Source: Acestrorhynchus altus (lineage: Eukaryota; Chordata; Actinopteri; Characiformes; Acestrorhynchidae). Taken from it: DNA of 64,000 nt. The notes under the pieces were generated by a model. The model saw only the letters and a program-made list of their open reading frames with translations. It searched no databases and was not told the DNA's origin. The stretch lies in assembly GCA_034509495.1 (NCBI GenBank), contig CM067521.1:15932491-15996490 (forward strand), read 5' to 3'. Positions within the stretch are counted from its first letter, which is position 1, and each line of letters starts with the position of its first letter. Positions 47,109-59,454 of this stretch are shown piece after piece. Both the position numbers and the translations under genes were made by a program.

Positions 47109-47756
47109 GTGAGTCGACATGTCCGCAGCTGTCTGTGGGGCCGCCACAGATATCTGAAGAGATTATTTTACCTACAGGAACATTATTGATCTGCTGCTGA
47201 GATAATGAAATGATGAAGGTGCACTTAAGAGACTGAGGTTTTCTTTCCCAGCAGCCCTGGTGGTTGCAAAGGGTCTGTGTCATGAGTTCAGTTGTTGAAG
47301 CTGGAAGCTGAGGATTGAGCCTCATGTTTTTGACAAAATTCCAGCATCACTGTTTGAACAGTCTCTCTCTCTTTCGGTTGCTAACATTCTTTTTTTGCAG
47401 CTTATTCATGTATATTTGGCCGCTGTTGATTGAGGCTGGGCTACAAATATACTTCAATTTGTGTTCTGTTTTGTGTCTCGTCAAGGAAAATGAAAACTGG
47501 ATGCTATAGCTCAATGGCATTTGGAGTTAAATGGAGTTCAGACTTGACATTCTTGAAGCTGAAATGACCCTGAACCTTAAAATAAATCCTCTCCATTGGG
47601 TTCTTGGTCTCATGAATCTGCTGGTAGTTTGGAAATGTGATGCTATGATTTGCCGTTTCTAATGCAAACATAAACATTTTCAGGCTGACAGTAATTATAG
47701 AACAGGTTGTTGTAAGCAAACACTTGCATAGACCTGGCATTCACGGTCCTCAGAAA

Positions 47757-47961
47757 TACTCTGTGGTTCACTACCCTGGTCTTGGAGGATCCCCTACCCT
47801 GCACATTTTAATGTTTACCCTGCTCCCAAAACCCCTGGTCAGTGTATTCCATTAATATGTCCTACCTGAGTTGAAGGTGGTGCATTAGAGCAGGAAAGTT
47901 CTAACGTTTTGTAAGGTCTTAAAACGGGGTCCTTCAGGAGCAGGGTTGGGAACCACTGCTC
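47757..47961. mobile_element. hAT-type MITE, diverged copy
   Basis: The left end CTGTGGTTCACTACCCTGGT pairs imperfectly with the right end GCAGGGTTGGGAACCACTG. Inside are GGAGGATCCCCTACCCTGCA and the matching right arm GGGGTCCTTCAGGAGCAGGG. Same family as 52847-53025. Target duplication not recognisable. Confidence 0.65.
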
Positions 47962-48059
47962 CAAGTCCTTAAGAACTTGGTTGATATTGACACTATTTTG
48001 TTTTGAAATATTGTGTTCATTGAGGCTTATTCATGAATTCACTGAACCTTACTTATGCA

Positions 48060-48480
<421 letters not shown>

Positions 48481-48484
48481 ATAA

Positions 48485-48911
48485 GGGATGGTAGACGTTT
48501 ATGTCGATATTTATGTCGATATGGGATATAAACAGGATGCGATATGGATAGAAGTGATACATATGGATAATTATATTGATATTGGAATATAAATAGAGTG
48601 TGATATGGTCTGAGATGATATTGTTTATATTGTTTTAAAGTTTTTTAAAAACATTCTGTATCAATCTATATATCAATATCCATCTTGCAGACACCTGCTC
48701 TCAGCTCCTCCTCTAGTCTGCTCCCCTCCAGGCGGCATGAGACTCGGTGTGTATAGAGAAAAAATGAAGATCATATGTCCTTATGCTTAAATATAGTGAA
48801 GACGGAAGATTGATTTCATGGGGTGTCCTATTGTATTTTTCCATATCATATATCTTATCGCATCTCGCATATCTTCAGCTAAAATATATCGGGATATGAT
48901 CACCCAGCCCT
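48485..48911. mobile_element. hAT-like non-autonomous element with ATCGATAT-type repeats
   Basis: Many (G)ATAT(C/G)GATAT motifs on both arms (TTATGTCGATATTTATGTCG at the left, AAAATATATCGGGATATGAT at the right). The right end ...TCACCCAGCCCTA is a reverse-complemented (C/T)AGGGCTGGGTGA terminus, the usual end of this fish family. Left border unclear. Confidence 0.6.
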
Positions 48912-48919
48912 ACTTTATA

Positions 48920-49070
48920 CCCCTCTTTTAAGAGATAAAGCCCCCAGCTTTGAGTTGTAGAGCAGTGGAACTTTATTCTTGGTGCTCCAGCCAATACTTT
49001 TGGGATGAGTTGTGGAGTTGGTCAGAATTTGCCTTCAAACAAATGAGGCCCAGTATCTGAAATGATCCAG
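48920..49070 (-). mobile_element. family A repeat, reversed fragment
   Basis: AAAGCCCCCAGCTTTGAGTT, GTAGAGCAGTGGAACTTTAT and CAATACTTTTGGGATGAGTT are the reverse complement of the family A interior (AACACAGTTCCACTGCTCC...GGGGGCTTTATA). Confidence 0.65.
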
Positions 49071-49407
49071 TTAAGACTGTGCTGTCATACTAAGTTATTA
49101 TTGTTTACACTCAGAAATATTCACTTTGTGAAAGGAGGGCTAGATACATTTTTCTGAATATTTTTCTGAAGATTTAAGAGGGTCCTGAGGTGCTTTGGGA
49201 CCCTCTGTGTCATTATAATGTGGCTAATTTGCTCTATGTGTGTGAAATTGTGTGGAAAGTGTGTGTGTTGGCTCGCGTTATGCGGATGTTTCTGTGGGTT
49301 TGTGCTGATAGTCGTGGGGGCTGGACTGTAAGCTAACAGCTCAGCAGAGATCACTAATGGTGTGTTAAGAGTCACTCTCACACTGATTCACCACTGCACA
49401 TGTTCTT

Positions 49408-49408
<1 letters not shown>

Positions 49409-49445
<37 letters not shown>
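49409..49445. repeat. (AC)n microsatellite
   Basis: About 18 AC dinucleotides. Confidence 0.96.
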
Positions 49446-49446
<1 letters not shown>

Positions 49447-49504
49447 CCTTATTTACACATCCTTGTACATCTTTCTCTTGTTCTTCCTTCCTGTGAACAA
49501 TTTT

Positions 49505-49800
49505 TATCAGAAAGTAAAAGGTTCACAGACACTCCTGCTCATCCAGAGTTTCTTCTGAAATCACACTTATTAACAATAAGATTAACATTTGTCCCTCGCT
49601 ACTGTAGTAACAGCCTCTACTCTTGTGGGAAGGTTTTACCTACATATTAGAACATTGCTGTGAGAAGGATTTGATTGCATTCACCCACAAGAAAGCATTG
49701 ATTCAGCATTAGCTCACATGATGTTTTATGATTAGATGATACGTTCTGCCAATCCAGCTGATCCCAGAGGTCATTCTAGAGCATAAAAGAGAATAATCCC
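49505..49800 (+). mobile_element. family A repeat, copy
   Basis: ACTCCTGCTCATCCAGAGTT, TCTTCTGAAATCACACTTAT, GTAACAGCCTCTACTCTTGT, AGAAGGATTTGATTGCATTC and GAGGTCATTCTAGAGCA follow the family order. Confidence 0.7.
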
Positions 49801-49802
49801 CT

Positions 49803-49960
49803 TTGAACCAGATATCTTCTAACCAACTGAATTCACCACAGGTGGACTCCAGTCATGGTGTAAATCTCAAAGATGAACAGAGAAATGCGAGAGCCCCAGA
49901 GCCAAATTTCAAGTGGCATTGCAAAGGGTCTGAATATTTATGTAAATGTGAGTTACCAGC
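49803..49960 (+). mobile_element. Tc1-like element C, 3' terminal fragment (copy 1)
   Basis: AACTGAATTCACCACAGGTG, GACTCCAGTCATGGTGTAAA, CAGAGAAATGCGAGAGCCCC and AAGGGTCTGAATATTTATGT match 51523-51662 almost base for base and resemble the end of salmonid-type Tc1 elements. Confidence 0.75.
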
Positions 49961-50044
49961 CAAAAACATGCAGACTCTGATTGATCAGTGAGAGGGGTGG
50001 GACTAATGACATCAGTGACTGATCAGTGATTGGGTTGATATGTG

Positions 50045-50105
50045 TATATACATATATATATATATATATACATATATATGATATATATGTTGATATATAT
50101 GTAAA
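50045..50105. repeat. (TA)n-rich tract
   Basis: Imperfect TATATA/CATATA repeats that are self-complementary. Confidence 0.9.
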
Positions 50106-50229
50106 TAAAAATTGTAAAGGTTGTTTTTTTATTTGGAACACTGTTTACATTGTCTGTCTCCTGTTCTTTTAGAATATTTTGCAGAAAAAAATTACATCAG
50201 GTTACAAAAACATCTCACAAAATAGACTT

Positions 50230-50535
50230 AGGGTTTTAGAGGTTAAGAGATAAAGCTCACCAGCATTGAGCTGTGGAGTAGTGGAACTGTGTTCTCTGGA
50301 ATGATGGCTCCATTTCATACTTTTGGGTGAGTTGGGGAGTTTGGGATATGGTGGGGGGGATCATCTTACATCCTGACATCACTAATCAAATCCTCACAGC
50401 AATGTGGTAGAAAGCCGTCTCTGGACAGTAGAGACAGATACTTTAACAAAAGCAGGATAAACTCTTGATTTCAGAAGAAACAGTGAATAGAGCAGGAGTC
50501 CCAATACTTTTGTCCTGATGGAGTATGTGGATGTT
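50230..50535 (-). mobile_element. family A repeat, reversed copy
   Basis: ATTGAGCTGTGGAGTAGTGG, AACTGTGTTCTCTGGAATGA, TGGACAGTAGAGACAGATAC, TTGATTTCAGAAGAAACAGT and AGGAGTCCCAATACTTTTGT are the reverse complement of family A. Confidence 0.75.
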
Positions 50536-50910
50536 GGCCTGTTTAATTAGTTAGTGTATTTCTGCACGTCTGTGCTGCTTCATGAAAGACACGCAGTAAC
50601 ACATCAAGCCTCATCAGTAAAAGCAGAAGTGGTTGTATGCTGTGAGTTGTCACACTAAATCCATTTGATCCACCTTAATTCACCTACACATGCTGGTGCT
50701 GGTGTTCATGCTGTGGCCATGGTTGCTGCATGCTCACTGTTACTGTTTATACAGCTGTTAATTCTTCATTGTAAGGAGGTGGGAAGGTGTGGGGGTGGAG
50801 GAGAGTGGGTGATGGATGGTTTTGGGGCCTACAGATGGAAATGTGAAGGAGTGGGTGGGGGTGTTATGACAGATTGCATTATAGCCTATAACCGTCAGCC
50901 ATATGCAGAG

Positions 50911-51022
<112 letters not shown>

Positions 51023-51089
51023 GGAATTACAGCCAGTCTGTTTACCCCTACATGGACAGTTCTTCAGAGTGGTCAGATAGAACCCTATT

Positions 51090-51675
51090 CTTAGTAAAAG
51101 ATGAATGAAAGCCCACGTGGAGTTTGCAAAAAAGCACCTGAAGCACACAAACCCACAGGACTTTGAGAAACACGGTTCTTTGATGAAACCAAGATTGAAC
51201 TAGTCTATATGCCACGAAGCCCAGAATGTTAGAGTGCAGTGATGGTTTTTCCACACACAATCTTTAGAGGTTAGCTAGAGTGACCACTGCGTTCTTGATC
51301 AACCCTCGTACCAAAGTCCACTTTGAGTCCTGGTTGTTCCAGACTTCCATTTCAGAATTATGGAGGCCACTGTGCTCTTGAGAACGTGGAAGCCTTCTCC
51401 AGATCTGTGCCACCACACAGTCCTCTCTCTGAGGCAGTTCTTTCCTCCTCATGGTTGCGCTGATAAGCATCGTTGTGCATAGCCGTGAGATTTTATACGG
51501 ACAAGTGCGTGTCAACCCAAATAACTTCTAACCAACTGGATTCACCACAGGTCGACTCCAGTCAAGGTGTAAAAACATCTCAAAGACGAACAGAGAAATG
51601 CGAGAGCCCCAGAGCCAAATTTCAAGGGGCATTGCAAAGGGTCTGAATATTTATGTAAATGTGATGTTTTAGTTT
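51090..51675 (+). pseudogene. Tc1-like element C relic, with 3' end
   Basis: AAAAAGCACCTGAAGCACAC and GATGAAACCAAGATTGAACT are transposase-coding landmarks of salmonid-type Tc1 elements. After a break, CTCCAGATCTGTGCCACCAC, CTCTCTGAGGCAGTTCTTTC and GAATTCACC-like/GGTCGACTCCAGTCAAGGTG lead to the terminus GGGTCTGAATATTTATGTAA. No open frame survives. Confidence 0.75.
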
Positions 51676-51695
51676 TTCACTTTGAGTGCACGTTC

Positions 51696-51696
51696 T

Positions 51697-51743
<47 letters not shown>
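51696..51743. repeat. (TTTA)n microsatellite
   Basis: About 12 TTTA units. Confidence 0.96.
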
Positions 51744-51744
<1 letters not shown>

Positions 51745-52006
51745 GCACAATGCTGCAATAGAAAATTTTTTTGAAAAAAAGTTAAAGGGTCTAAAGATTG
51801 TCCAAATGCATTATATGCAAAGCCAATTTTTTTCTTTTTCTTTTTTTTCTACAGCTCTGTGTCTGATGGACATAATAACTAAAAAGACTACAAATTAGTT
51901 TTAGGAAGCAGCCTTTGCATCTAACTTTGATTTTCAAACAGTTCAAAAGAAACTTTCATTACCATCACAACATGTTTTGTGTTGATATTGAGGTGCTGCG
52001 GATCTT

Positions 52007-52010
52007 TTTT

Positions 52011-52039
<29 letters not shown>
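52007..52039. repeat. (TTTA)n microsatellite
   Basis: About seven TTTA units. Confidence 0.93.
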
Positions 52040-52041
<2 letters not shown>

Positions 52042-52846
52042 TTATATATTTTTTTTAAAGGATAAAACGCTGGTTTCACCTGTGAAATCAACAGTCAAAG
52101 AGTTCTTGCTGATTGACGATAAACAGCAATGTGTGGACCCTGCTGGAACTTCGCCCTGGAACACCAAGCAAGTCAAGAGCAACAGCACAATAGCTTTGTC
52201 TCAATTTTCAGTTTCTGTTTCGGCTCCATGCCAGCATCTCACAGAGTGTTTTTTTTTTTTTAGACAATTAGGTGGCGAGTAGCTGAGCAAGCCCTCTTTC
52301 AAAGGCTTTGCCTCCCTCGTTCCTTTTCTTCGCCGGCCTTCAGATGTTTCATTCTGACTGATGTGGCGGGTTCTAGTGCATGCCTGATGTGATTGCTTTG
52401 ACGGACAATTCATTCAACAGGGATCAGCACTTTGTGAGCGTGTGCCCCCCAAAGATCAAACCGTGGCAAATCTCTCCAGACCTTTGAGTCTGCTCTTCAC
52501 TTCCTCCCCTTCCTCTAAGACGAAAGGACTTGTTTTTTGGCATTTCTAAAAGAAGTGGTGCATTTCCTAACTGTAATCTGGTCTGCTATACTTTATGTTT
52601 TATGAGATTTTTTTTTGACTTGTTTTCTTTTGTAAACATTTGCTTTCAGGCCCAATAAAAGGGAAGGGAATGAGAAAATTGCAGGGGCCTTGTGTGAGTT
52701 TTAGGCAAATCCGATTAGTTTCTGCTCCCAATAAACAGCTTTTGAGACCTGCCAGATTTTTCTCATTCAGTAGAGTACAAAGACACCCTACTTTTATGCC
52801 TGGTAGCCTTTCTCTGAAGATTTTGCTTCTCAGCATGGTCCTAGAG

Positions 52847-53025
52847 CAGTGTTTCTCAGCTCTGGTCCTGGAGGCAGCCCTACCCTGCATAGTTTAGCAT
52901 TTCCCCTGCTCCCACCATACCTGATTCCACTTATCAGCTCTTAAACAGTTCTTCCTGCAGAGGGAATGTAAAATGTAAAAGGTGCAGGGCGGGGGTGCCT
53001 CCAGGACCAGAGCTGGGAATCACAG
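52847..53025. mobile_element. hAT-type MITE, 179 bp, with near-perfect 8-bp target duplication
   Basis: The left end CAGTGTTTCTCAGCTCTGGT and the right end ACCAGAGCTGGGAATCACAG are inverted repeats. Flanks TCCTAGAG (52839-52846) and TCCCAGAG (53026-53033) differ at one base. Inner arms (GGAGGCAGCCCTACCCTGCA and TGCAGGGCGGGGGTGCCTCC) also pair. Confidence 0.88.
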
Positions 53026-53325
53026 TCCCAGAGCAGTGTTTCTCATTTCAAAATTAAAACAAAGATAAGCTAAACATGACCTGCTTTACTCCTCAGAGAT
53101 GCATTGTTTGGTCCCTTTGTCCACGTCCAGGCCTATGTGTACCCTCATGTGGATTGAGAGGAATGTAAGTACACTGAGAATACATCAGGCATTGTTTGAG
53201 GGAATTTGAAGGTGGTGTTGGCAGTATGTATCTGGCAGTAATTGGAGACAAGCAGTCTCAGAAGATGTGTACCTCATGTAGTTCATGGCAGTGTATCTAT
53301 TACCTCAGTTCCCCTGTCTCATGCT

Positions 53326-53353
53326 CTCTCTCTCTCTCTCTCTTTCTCTCTCT
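53326..53353. repeat. (TC)n microsatellite
   Basis: Imperfect TC repeat. Confidence 0.9.
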
Positions 53354-53694
53354 ACCCCCCCTCTCTTTTCCTCTGAGTATGTGTGTCTATCTCTGTTTGA
53401 GAGCTCTCCTCAGAATGCTGAGTCTCATGTGTAATGTAGATGGAAGTAACGGTGGGCATCACAGTGAACATGCTCTGCAAAGACAGATGTTCCAGTGTAA
53501 CCTTTATTTTGCTACATTGTCCATCCGTGTTTCTAGAATCGCATATATAATTAAATATGAATTTACTGAAATTTTACTCCAAGTGGCCCCAATCAAATCA
53601 AATCAACCTTATGATCAAAAACGTAGGTACAAGTCCCTCACAGTAGTAAAAAATGAAAATAAAGATGAAGAATATACCTATATGTAATATTAAT

Positions 53695-53970
53695 ATTATT
53701 TACACATTAACTCCGGTGATGTTCTGGACAGTGCACACCACCGGATTTTTCCTCTCATCCCGTAGCAGGCGGTGAGGCAGCGCATCAGGATGCTCTCCAC
53801 CGAGCAGGTGTAGAACATCCTCAGGATGTGGGGATTCAGACCAAGCCTCTTCAGCCTCCTGAAGTAGAAAAGGCACTGTTGTGCCTTCTTCACCACCCAT
53901 GTGGTGTGTTCTGACCATGTCATCTCCTAACAGATGTAAACACCAAGGAACTCGAGGCTGCTGACCCTCT
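53695..53970 (-). mobile_element. LINE reverse-transcriptase C-terminal fragment
   Basis: The minus strand reads VKKAQQCLFYFRRLKRLGLN then FYTCSVESILMRCLTACYGM, the KKAQQRL.FLR.LK..GL......FY...IESIL segment of fish non-LTR elements, ending with a frame disruption. Confidence 0.8.
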
Positions 53971-53977
53971 CATCCGT

Positions 53978-54145
53978 TTTCCTCTGAGTGCATTGGCTGC
54001 CCAGCAATGATGTAAAGGCAGTAGTTCAAAAAGGAGTGTCAGAAGAGGCATGTGCTTCTCTTCACCCACCTAGGGTTGCAAATCCTACTGGACCCCCCAT
54101 TTGACACTTCCAAATTAGGGAGGGGAAAAAAATCTAATAAAATGA
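53978..54145 (+). mobile_element. SINE-1 copy 6, 3' part
   Basis: GTGCATTGGCTGCCCAGCAA, AGTAGTTCAAAAAGGAGTGT and TTTGACACTTCCAAATTAGG match the 3' half and tail of SINE-1; directly joined to the LINE fragment on its left. Confidence 0.75.
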
Positions 54146-54149
54146 TTTT

Positions 54150-55430
54150 AAAAAGCTGTTGCAGGTGGAATCCCAACACAATTCAGAGTTGTTGATGCCC
54201 TGCTTCACACTCTGTACACAAAGTGCTACACGCACTTTGTCTTCCCTTAACCTTTGTGCCCTTTGAGCATTTATAGATTCTTCTGATATTACTTTTATCT
54301 GAGCGATCGTTGACGGCAGCTTTAGATGGGCTGGTCAGGCAAGAGGGAGAGTAGTCTCCATCACATCTCGCGTGCTGACATGAAACGAGCTTTTAGCTTT
54401 GTGTTAGTGCTGATCTCTCAGACAAGCCCTTTGTGGCAAGTGTGGAGGTAGTAGAGTTTGGCCCAAGACCAGTATGAAACCATTTCTGTCTAATGAACGA
54501 CTGATTCATTCCTCTATCTGTGAGAGAAATGAATTCCCATTAATATTAATAAATAGATTGGCAAACCATTCAAAGGAGTAGTGATCCCCTAGGGTATCAT
54601 GAAAAATCTTTCTAAATGATAGAGACACCAAGATTGAGATTCATGACCTATACTTAATTAAAAAGACTCACAGGCAGATATAAATACATACGACAACTTG
54701 CAGATATCATGACTCATATGGAGCTGTTCTGAGACTTCATGGAGGTTCTGGCTGTACAGTAGGTCAGTAATAACTAATTGGATTTGAGGTAAAATTCCTT
54801 GGATTGGAATTTTTTTTTCATGCAGTGGTGGTTCTGTGTTCCACTGGAGGTGCATGAAGCATTCAAAGGTGGTACACCAGGTGACCTCTGAAATCTGCTG
54901 CACTTAATTTTAAAGATTGACATATAAATTTTAATCTAAAACATTACATTTGTTTAGATTTAGGGTGTAAATCATTAGCCTATAATTGCTTCGGTTTTTC
55001 ACTCTCATAATTACACTGCTATATACATTAACATCAGTCTCAAAGGCTCTAAAATAGAACCCTGTGGATCTCGTGCTAAACCAACTCATGCAACATAAGC
55101 TAAACCAACCTGTTACCAAGTAATTCCCAACTTTTTCTGCATTAGGATTAATAGCTCAATAATTAACCTAGCGTTCCCAGGGATGCCATACTGATACTAT
55201 AGTTCACTACACTGTAGTCCTGTTGATTTCCTCGGTCACAAGCTTTCGGAGACGTCTCAGTAGACCTACTGAACAGAAATAATATTCCATCATCTTAACG
55301 TGCTAGCTTGCAGATTGTAAAAGTCAGCTGGTGAAAGATGACATTTACAAAGTGCGGAGGCCACATCTAGCCTACTCCATATAAGTGTGTATGTAGCACA
55401 CATGTTCCTGTGAAATGACTAGTAGGTGGC
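54150..55430. other. no gene recognised
   Basis: Intronic DNA with only short featureless frames. Confidence 0.3.
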
Positions 55431-55439
55431 ACTTAGAAG

Positions 55440-56095
55440 TGCTAATATGGTCCTTGGTGGTACATGATCTAAAACATTTGAGAACCACTGCTTTAGTGGT
55501 TTTTAAGCTGTAAACTGTGTCTTTATACCTGTCAAACAGATGAAATTAAGATTGATTATAAGGTCAGTTTTCCGATGGCGTATAACATTGGCTATTGATA
55601 GGACCTGTTCAGAATGAGCTGTTGACTGGTATACACTACTAGATTAAGCTCAGATTGAAAAATCAAATGTTTGACATTCTATGGATGGTCTGTAGGGTGA
55701 CTAAGAGGCCAGAAATCAGAGTGCCCCTCACACTACTTGATTTTTTCCCCAATTGTCAACTCCGACTGACCAAAACAATCTGCAGACTAGAGCCAACCAG
55801 CAGAGATTCGGACAGATTGACAATCATTCTGGGCTAAAATCACGTATCAATCAGTGTTGGTGCTACATATGGTGCAACATTGTTAAGGTTTGTTTTCTGA
55901 ATCCCAGTTTTAGTATGATCCTGGGTGGTACGTGATCTAAAAAGATTCAGAACCACTGCTTTAATGGTTTCACTGATGCATCTTTCTTCCATAAGCATGA
56001 TATACTGTAAATGAAGCTGTAATTTGTGTTTTTGTACCAGTCAAACTTGTCAACATTCAAATGAAATGAATATGGATTATAAGGTCATACACATT
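55440..56095. repeat. direct duplication of a ~150-bp segment
   Basis: GGTGGTACATGATCTAAAAC, GAACCACTGCTTTAGTGGTT and ATTATAAGGTCAG (55455-55570) recur in the same order at 55922-56090 (GGTGGTACGTGATCTAAAAA, GAACCACTGCTTTAATGGTT, ATTATAAGGTCA), about 470 bases apart. Confidence 0.75.
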
Positions 56096-56164
56096 TTTCT
56101 GTCAGTCTATGACAGTGTAAAACAATGATTTCCAGCTTGTGCTTTGAGTTGATTTCCTTTGTCA

Positions 56165-56262
56165 ACACCTTGGTACCAAATACCACAGGTCAGCTCCAGA
56201 GATCTTGTGGCATTCACAAGGAGGACCTACACAACATTAGGGAGGTGGTTTAAGACTGCTTT
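56165..56262 (+). mobile_element. Tc1-like element B, 3' end fragment
   Basis: CTTGGTACCAAATACCACAG, AGATCTTGTGGCATTCACAA and GAGGACCTACACAACATTAG lead into GGGAGGTGGTTT, the element's C-terminal codons and start of its terminal repeat. Confidence 0.65.
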
Positions 56263-57264
56263 GCTAAAATGTCTGCATTTTTTTACATGTGTGTAAATAT
56301 TATTTTCTCCTAAATGCTAGTCCATTAAATGTCATGCTTATTTCTTTCATTAATGTTTATGTATCGGCATCACCAGATGCAGTATGCAGTTAATATGGGC
56401 ATCGGCCCCTAAATCCCACGCCAGTGCATCCCTAGTGAGTAACACTGATACTAAATGTACAGTGAACCTCTAAATGTCTGATGAGAGTAGGCTAGTGTGA
56501 AATTAAAAATCTGGGAGTGGTGATGTTCATATTTCATAATATTTGTTAAATGTGCTCCTCCTACTTGTTCATGTTTTAAAGGGTTGCTTGAAGCTGGAAA
56601 ACTATGAAAGTCTGTAAAAGTCAAAGTGTAACACCCCGTCACAAGACCTCCTCTAGAACTCTCATAGCGTTGCCTCCAAGAAGACCAGACATGAAAGGAA
56701 CAGGCGTGGAGGAATAAATTAGAGCAGTATTCGTCAGTATGAGTTCCTGCGGATGTTTTCATTCCTTAAACAGAACTCATTCAATTCAAGAGCTTGTTAA
56801 TGATCTGCTTGGGAAAAGTACTGGAAAACAAGGAATCATTATCTTACAAGAATGGCACTGAAACCTTAGTAGCCTTGTAAGCAAAGATTTGCATGCATCT
56901 TCTCTTTTTACTCATCCTTTTTCCTAAATACCAGTGTCAGTCCTGTTAGGTAAGGATAATTCCAGTCTCAAAGAGAGTTCCTGTCCATTTTAAACCAAGA
57001 CATTTTTTGAAATTTGTGGTGTGAGTAGAACAAAACATTGACACTCTTATGCTCTAGTCTGTGTCTGTTAAAAATATTAGCTCAAATGAACCATTGAGTG
57101 ATGCCATTGAACTGGTCTTTTGCCTTCCATTGTTTTCCTGCTGTCACACAACTAGTTCCGCTCAGCAAGGGGCAGGACAGTTCATTATTTGGATCGGGTG
57201 CGTTGGAATTAAAGGGAGCTCCTGAAATCCCGCAGGACAGTGGTACAGAAGAGTGACACTCAGT

Positions 57265-57545
57265 AGGGCGCTGGCTGTAATGCAACATGCCAGCCATCCT
57301 GCAATGGAGTTTTAGAGGTTCCTAGTGTTGTCCTCTCATAATCCATCCCACACAGTACCTGCCGAGTGTTGATAGCACATCCAATAGCATTCCACACATT
57401 CTCAACTGGGAGTAGGTCTGGTGATGTGACTGGCCATGACATAGTATCATTGTCTTCAATGCAAGGTCTTGCGATGGCAGCATTATGCAGACAAGCGTTG
57501 TCCTGTTGGAATAGCGCAGTGGACTGTGCGTTCAAAAAAGGTAGG
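57265..57545 (-). pseudogene. Tc1-like transposase C-terminal relic
   Basis: The minus strand has an open stretch reading LFQQDNACLHNAAIARPCIE, DNDTMSWPVTSPDLLPVENV and WNAIGCAINTRQ. QQDNA includes the second catalytic Asp and SPDL.P.EN.W the third catalytic residue region of Tc1/mariner DDE transposases. The N-terminal part and first Asp are absent. Confidence 0.88.
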
Positions 57546-57606
57546 GTGTGTGTGTGTGTGAGTGTGAGTGAGTGAGTGAGTGAGTGAGAGAGAGAGAGAG
57601 AGAGAA
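57546..57606. repeat. compound (GT)n(GAGT)n(GA)n microsatellite
   Basis: GT run, GAGT units, then a GA run. Confidence 0.95.
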
Positions 57607-58308
57607 AGCGAGAAAGCATGCTCCATCACGTTCATTTAATTTCTTAACTATTGTGAGGGGATGGGAGCTTGACCACAGCAGAGCAGAGCAAAGACCCACA
57701 CAAACATGAGAGTGGAGTAACTCTGAAGGTTTTTATACATTCATAACACCAACACCAACATGTAAACACAGAATAAACAGCTAAGCTTCACTGGGCCGAT
57801 TTGGGCAATACTGCAACAGTTTTAAGCACTTGCCAGTCAGTGTGAAGTCTCAGTGCACGAAGTCTGTGTTTAGTCCTCCTCAGCGAGCTCTTTCCTCTCT
57901 CTAGGAGAGTGTGGGGAACTGCTTTTAAGCTGTTGCAATGGCAAAAGTGGGAACAGCTGGTCCGCCTTGATTACAGACCAGCTGGAACGTGGTGACTCCT
58001 CCTCTCGGTCTGCCACACTAGCCTTTACATATATAGCCATAACAAACATACATGTGTTACTAGCTTTCATTTCAACTAAGACACACACACAGATTTACAC
58101 TAAATGCTACCTTATTGTTACCTTATATGGGGTCTGCTGTGGTGACTGGATGCTGAGATGCTGAAGCATTGACGTTGTGCGGTGGGCTAGTTCAGGTTTA
58201 CACCAGGCACATTGTATAACCCTAACCCTAACCTGAGTTTTCATTTATTCTACTTGAAATGATCCCTAATCGTCTCTTGCTCTTTTCAATCTTTCTCTGT
58301 GCAATCAG

Positions 58309-58359
58309 ATTACATCTCCTTCACATCACCTGGCGACAGTGAAAACGCACTGCGCAACA
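58309..58359 (+). other. exon-like 51-bp block in intron 2 (unproven cassette exon)
   Basis: A strong pyrimidine tract (TCTTTTCAATCTTTCTCTG) and CAG precede this block, and GTAAGT follows it. It is 51 bases (17 codons), with four CpGs in an AT-rich setting. Two of the three forward frames are open. One, in the phase that exon 2 would supply, begins ITSPSHHLA; another begins YISFTSPGDSENAL. Neither matches an ASIC segment I recognise. It could be a small cassette exon, a relic of another gene, or chance. Confidence 0.2.
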
Positions 58360-59454
58360 GTAAGTTGGTGAACCTTGGTGAGTGGTATATTATTACATGG
58401 ATTAAACGAAGATTTGATGCTAAGAATTTGCATCGATTATTTTTAGTAATCGAGTTACACAAGTTTCTCGAGGATTTGTTTCAACCCTAATCTACGGATC
58501 CTTCACTTGATGTAAAGGTACACAGGTCAGATCTGTCTATTTCCCATTCCGCAGACGTGATGAAACACTGGGACACTTGGAGTGACCTGCAAAATCTCCA
58601 GACCTCAATCCCAGTTCTCAATTTGGAACAGCAGGTTTCTGAAGTAGGCTCCCCAGTTAATAGAGATTGGTGTAATTGGAGATCGATGCAAAGCAAAGGG
58701 GAAATGGTACCAAATATTGTGAGAATGTTATTCAAGTAAGGTTTTATTCTGTGTGCTCATGTACAGTGTGTCACAGTATTTCATAGGCAGGTGTGCTGAT
58801 ACATTAACTGACATGAAAGGTCTTAAAGTTCTAAAAGCCAAGGGGGACTGCCGATTATGCAGTTTAGTCAGAATTCAGTAGAACACTGACCACCTGGTCT
58901 AGCAAGTCAGCGTGGCTGGCCAACACTTTAAATGGCAACAAATCAAATGCTGAAGTACCTGCTGGTGGGAACTGGTGCACAGTGCAAATCATCTATGCAG
59001 TTGGCAGATCTGAGGCTCATCACCCTCAGGGGAGCCAAAACCTTTTCAGCTGTCTTGACGAACATATGGTGGGCAGAGCCAGCCCAAACAGCAGCACAAG
59101 GAATTCATAGGCATCTCCTTTGAAGGTGAATCTGAGGAAGTGCCTGCAAGCCTGGTGGATGAGGCATCCATCATGTGGCACGCTGTTTGCCTTGACACAT
59201 TCGCTGTGTCATCTGGTGGTCCATTCATATTCTGAGTGGCTGACACCAAAGCAAGTTGAAATCTGTTGGGTCGAGGGTAGTCTGTTTCTGGTGCTCCAGA
59301 CGTCTCATCTTGAGTGCCATGAACTTTTTGGCTGCAGTCACCATTACTGCATCATCACTTCAATGAAATGTCCTCAAGGTACAATGTAAATGAATCCTAC
59401 ATGGTACATCATATATAAGGTCCCAATGTTTAACACAACCAATGTTTTGTGACA

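Noticed and set aside
58218..58234. AACCCTAACCCTAACC, telomere-like repeat
   Set aside because: Fewer than three units; too short to indicate an interstitial telomere and likely chance.
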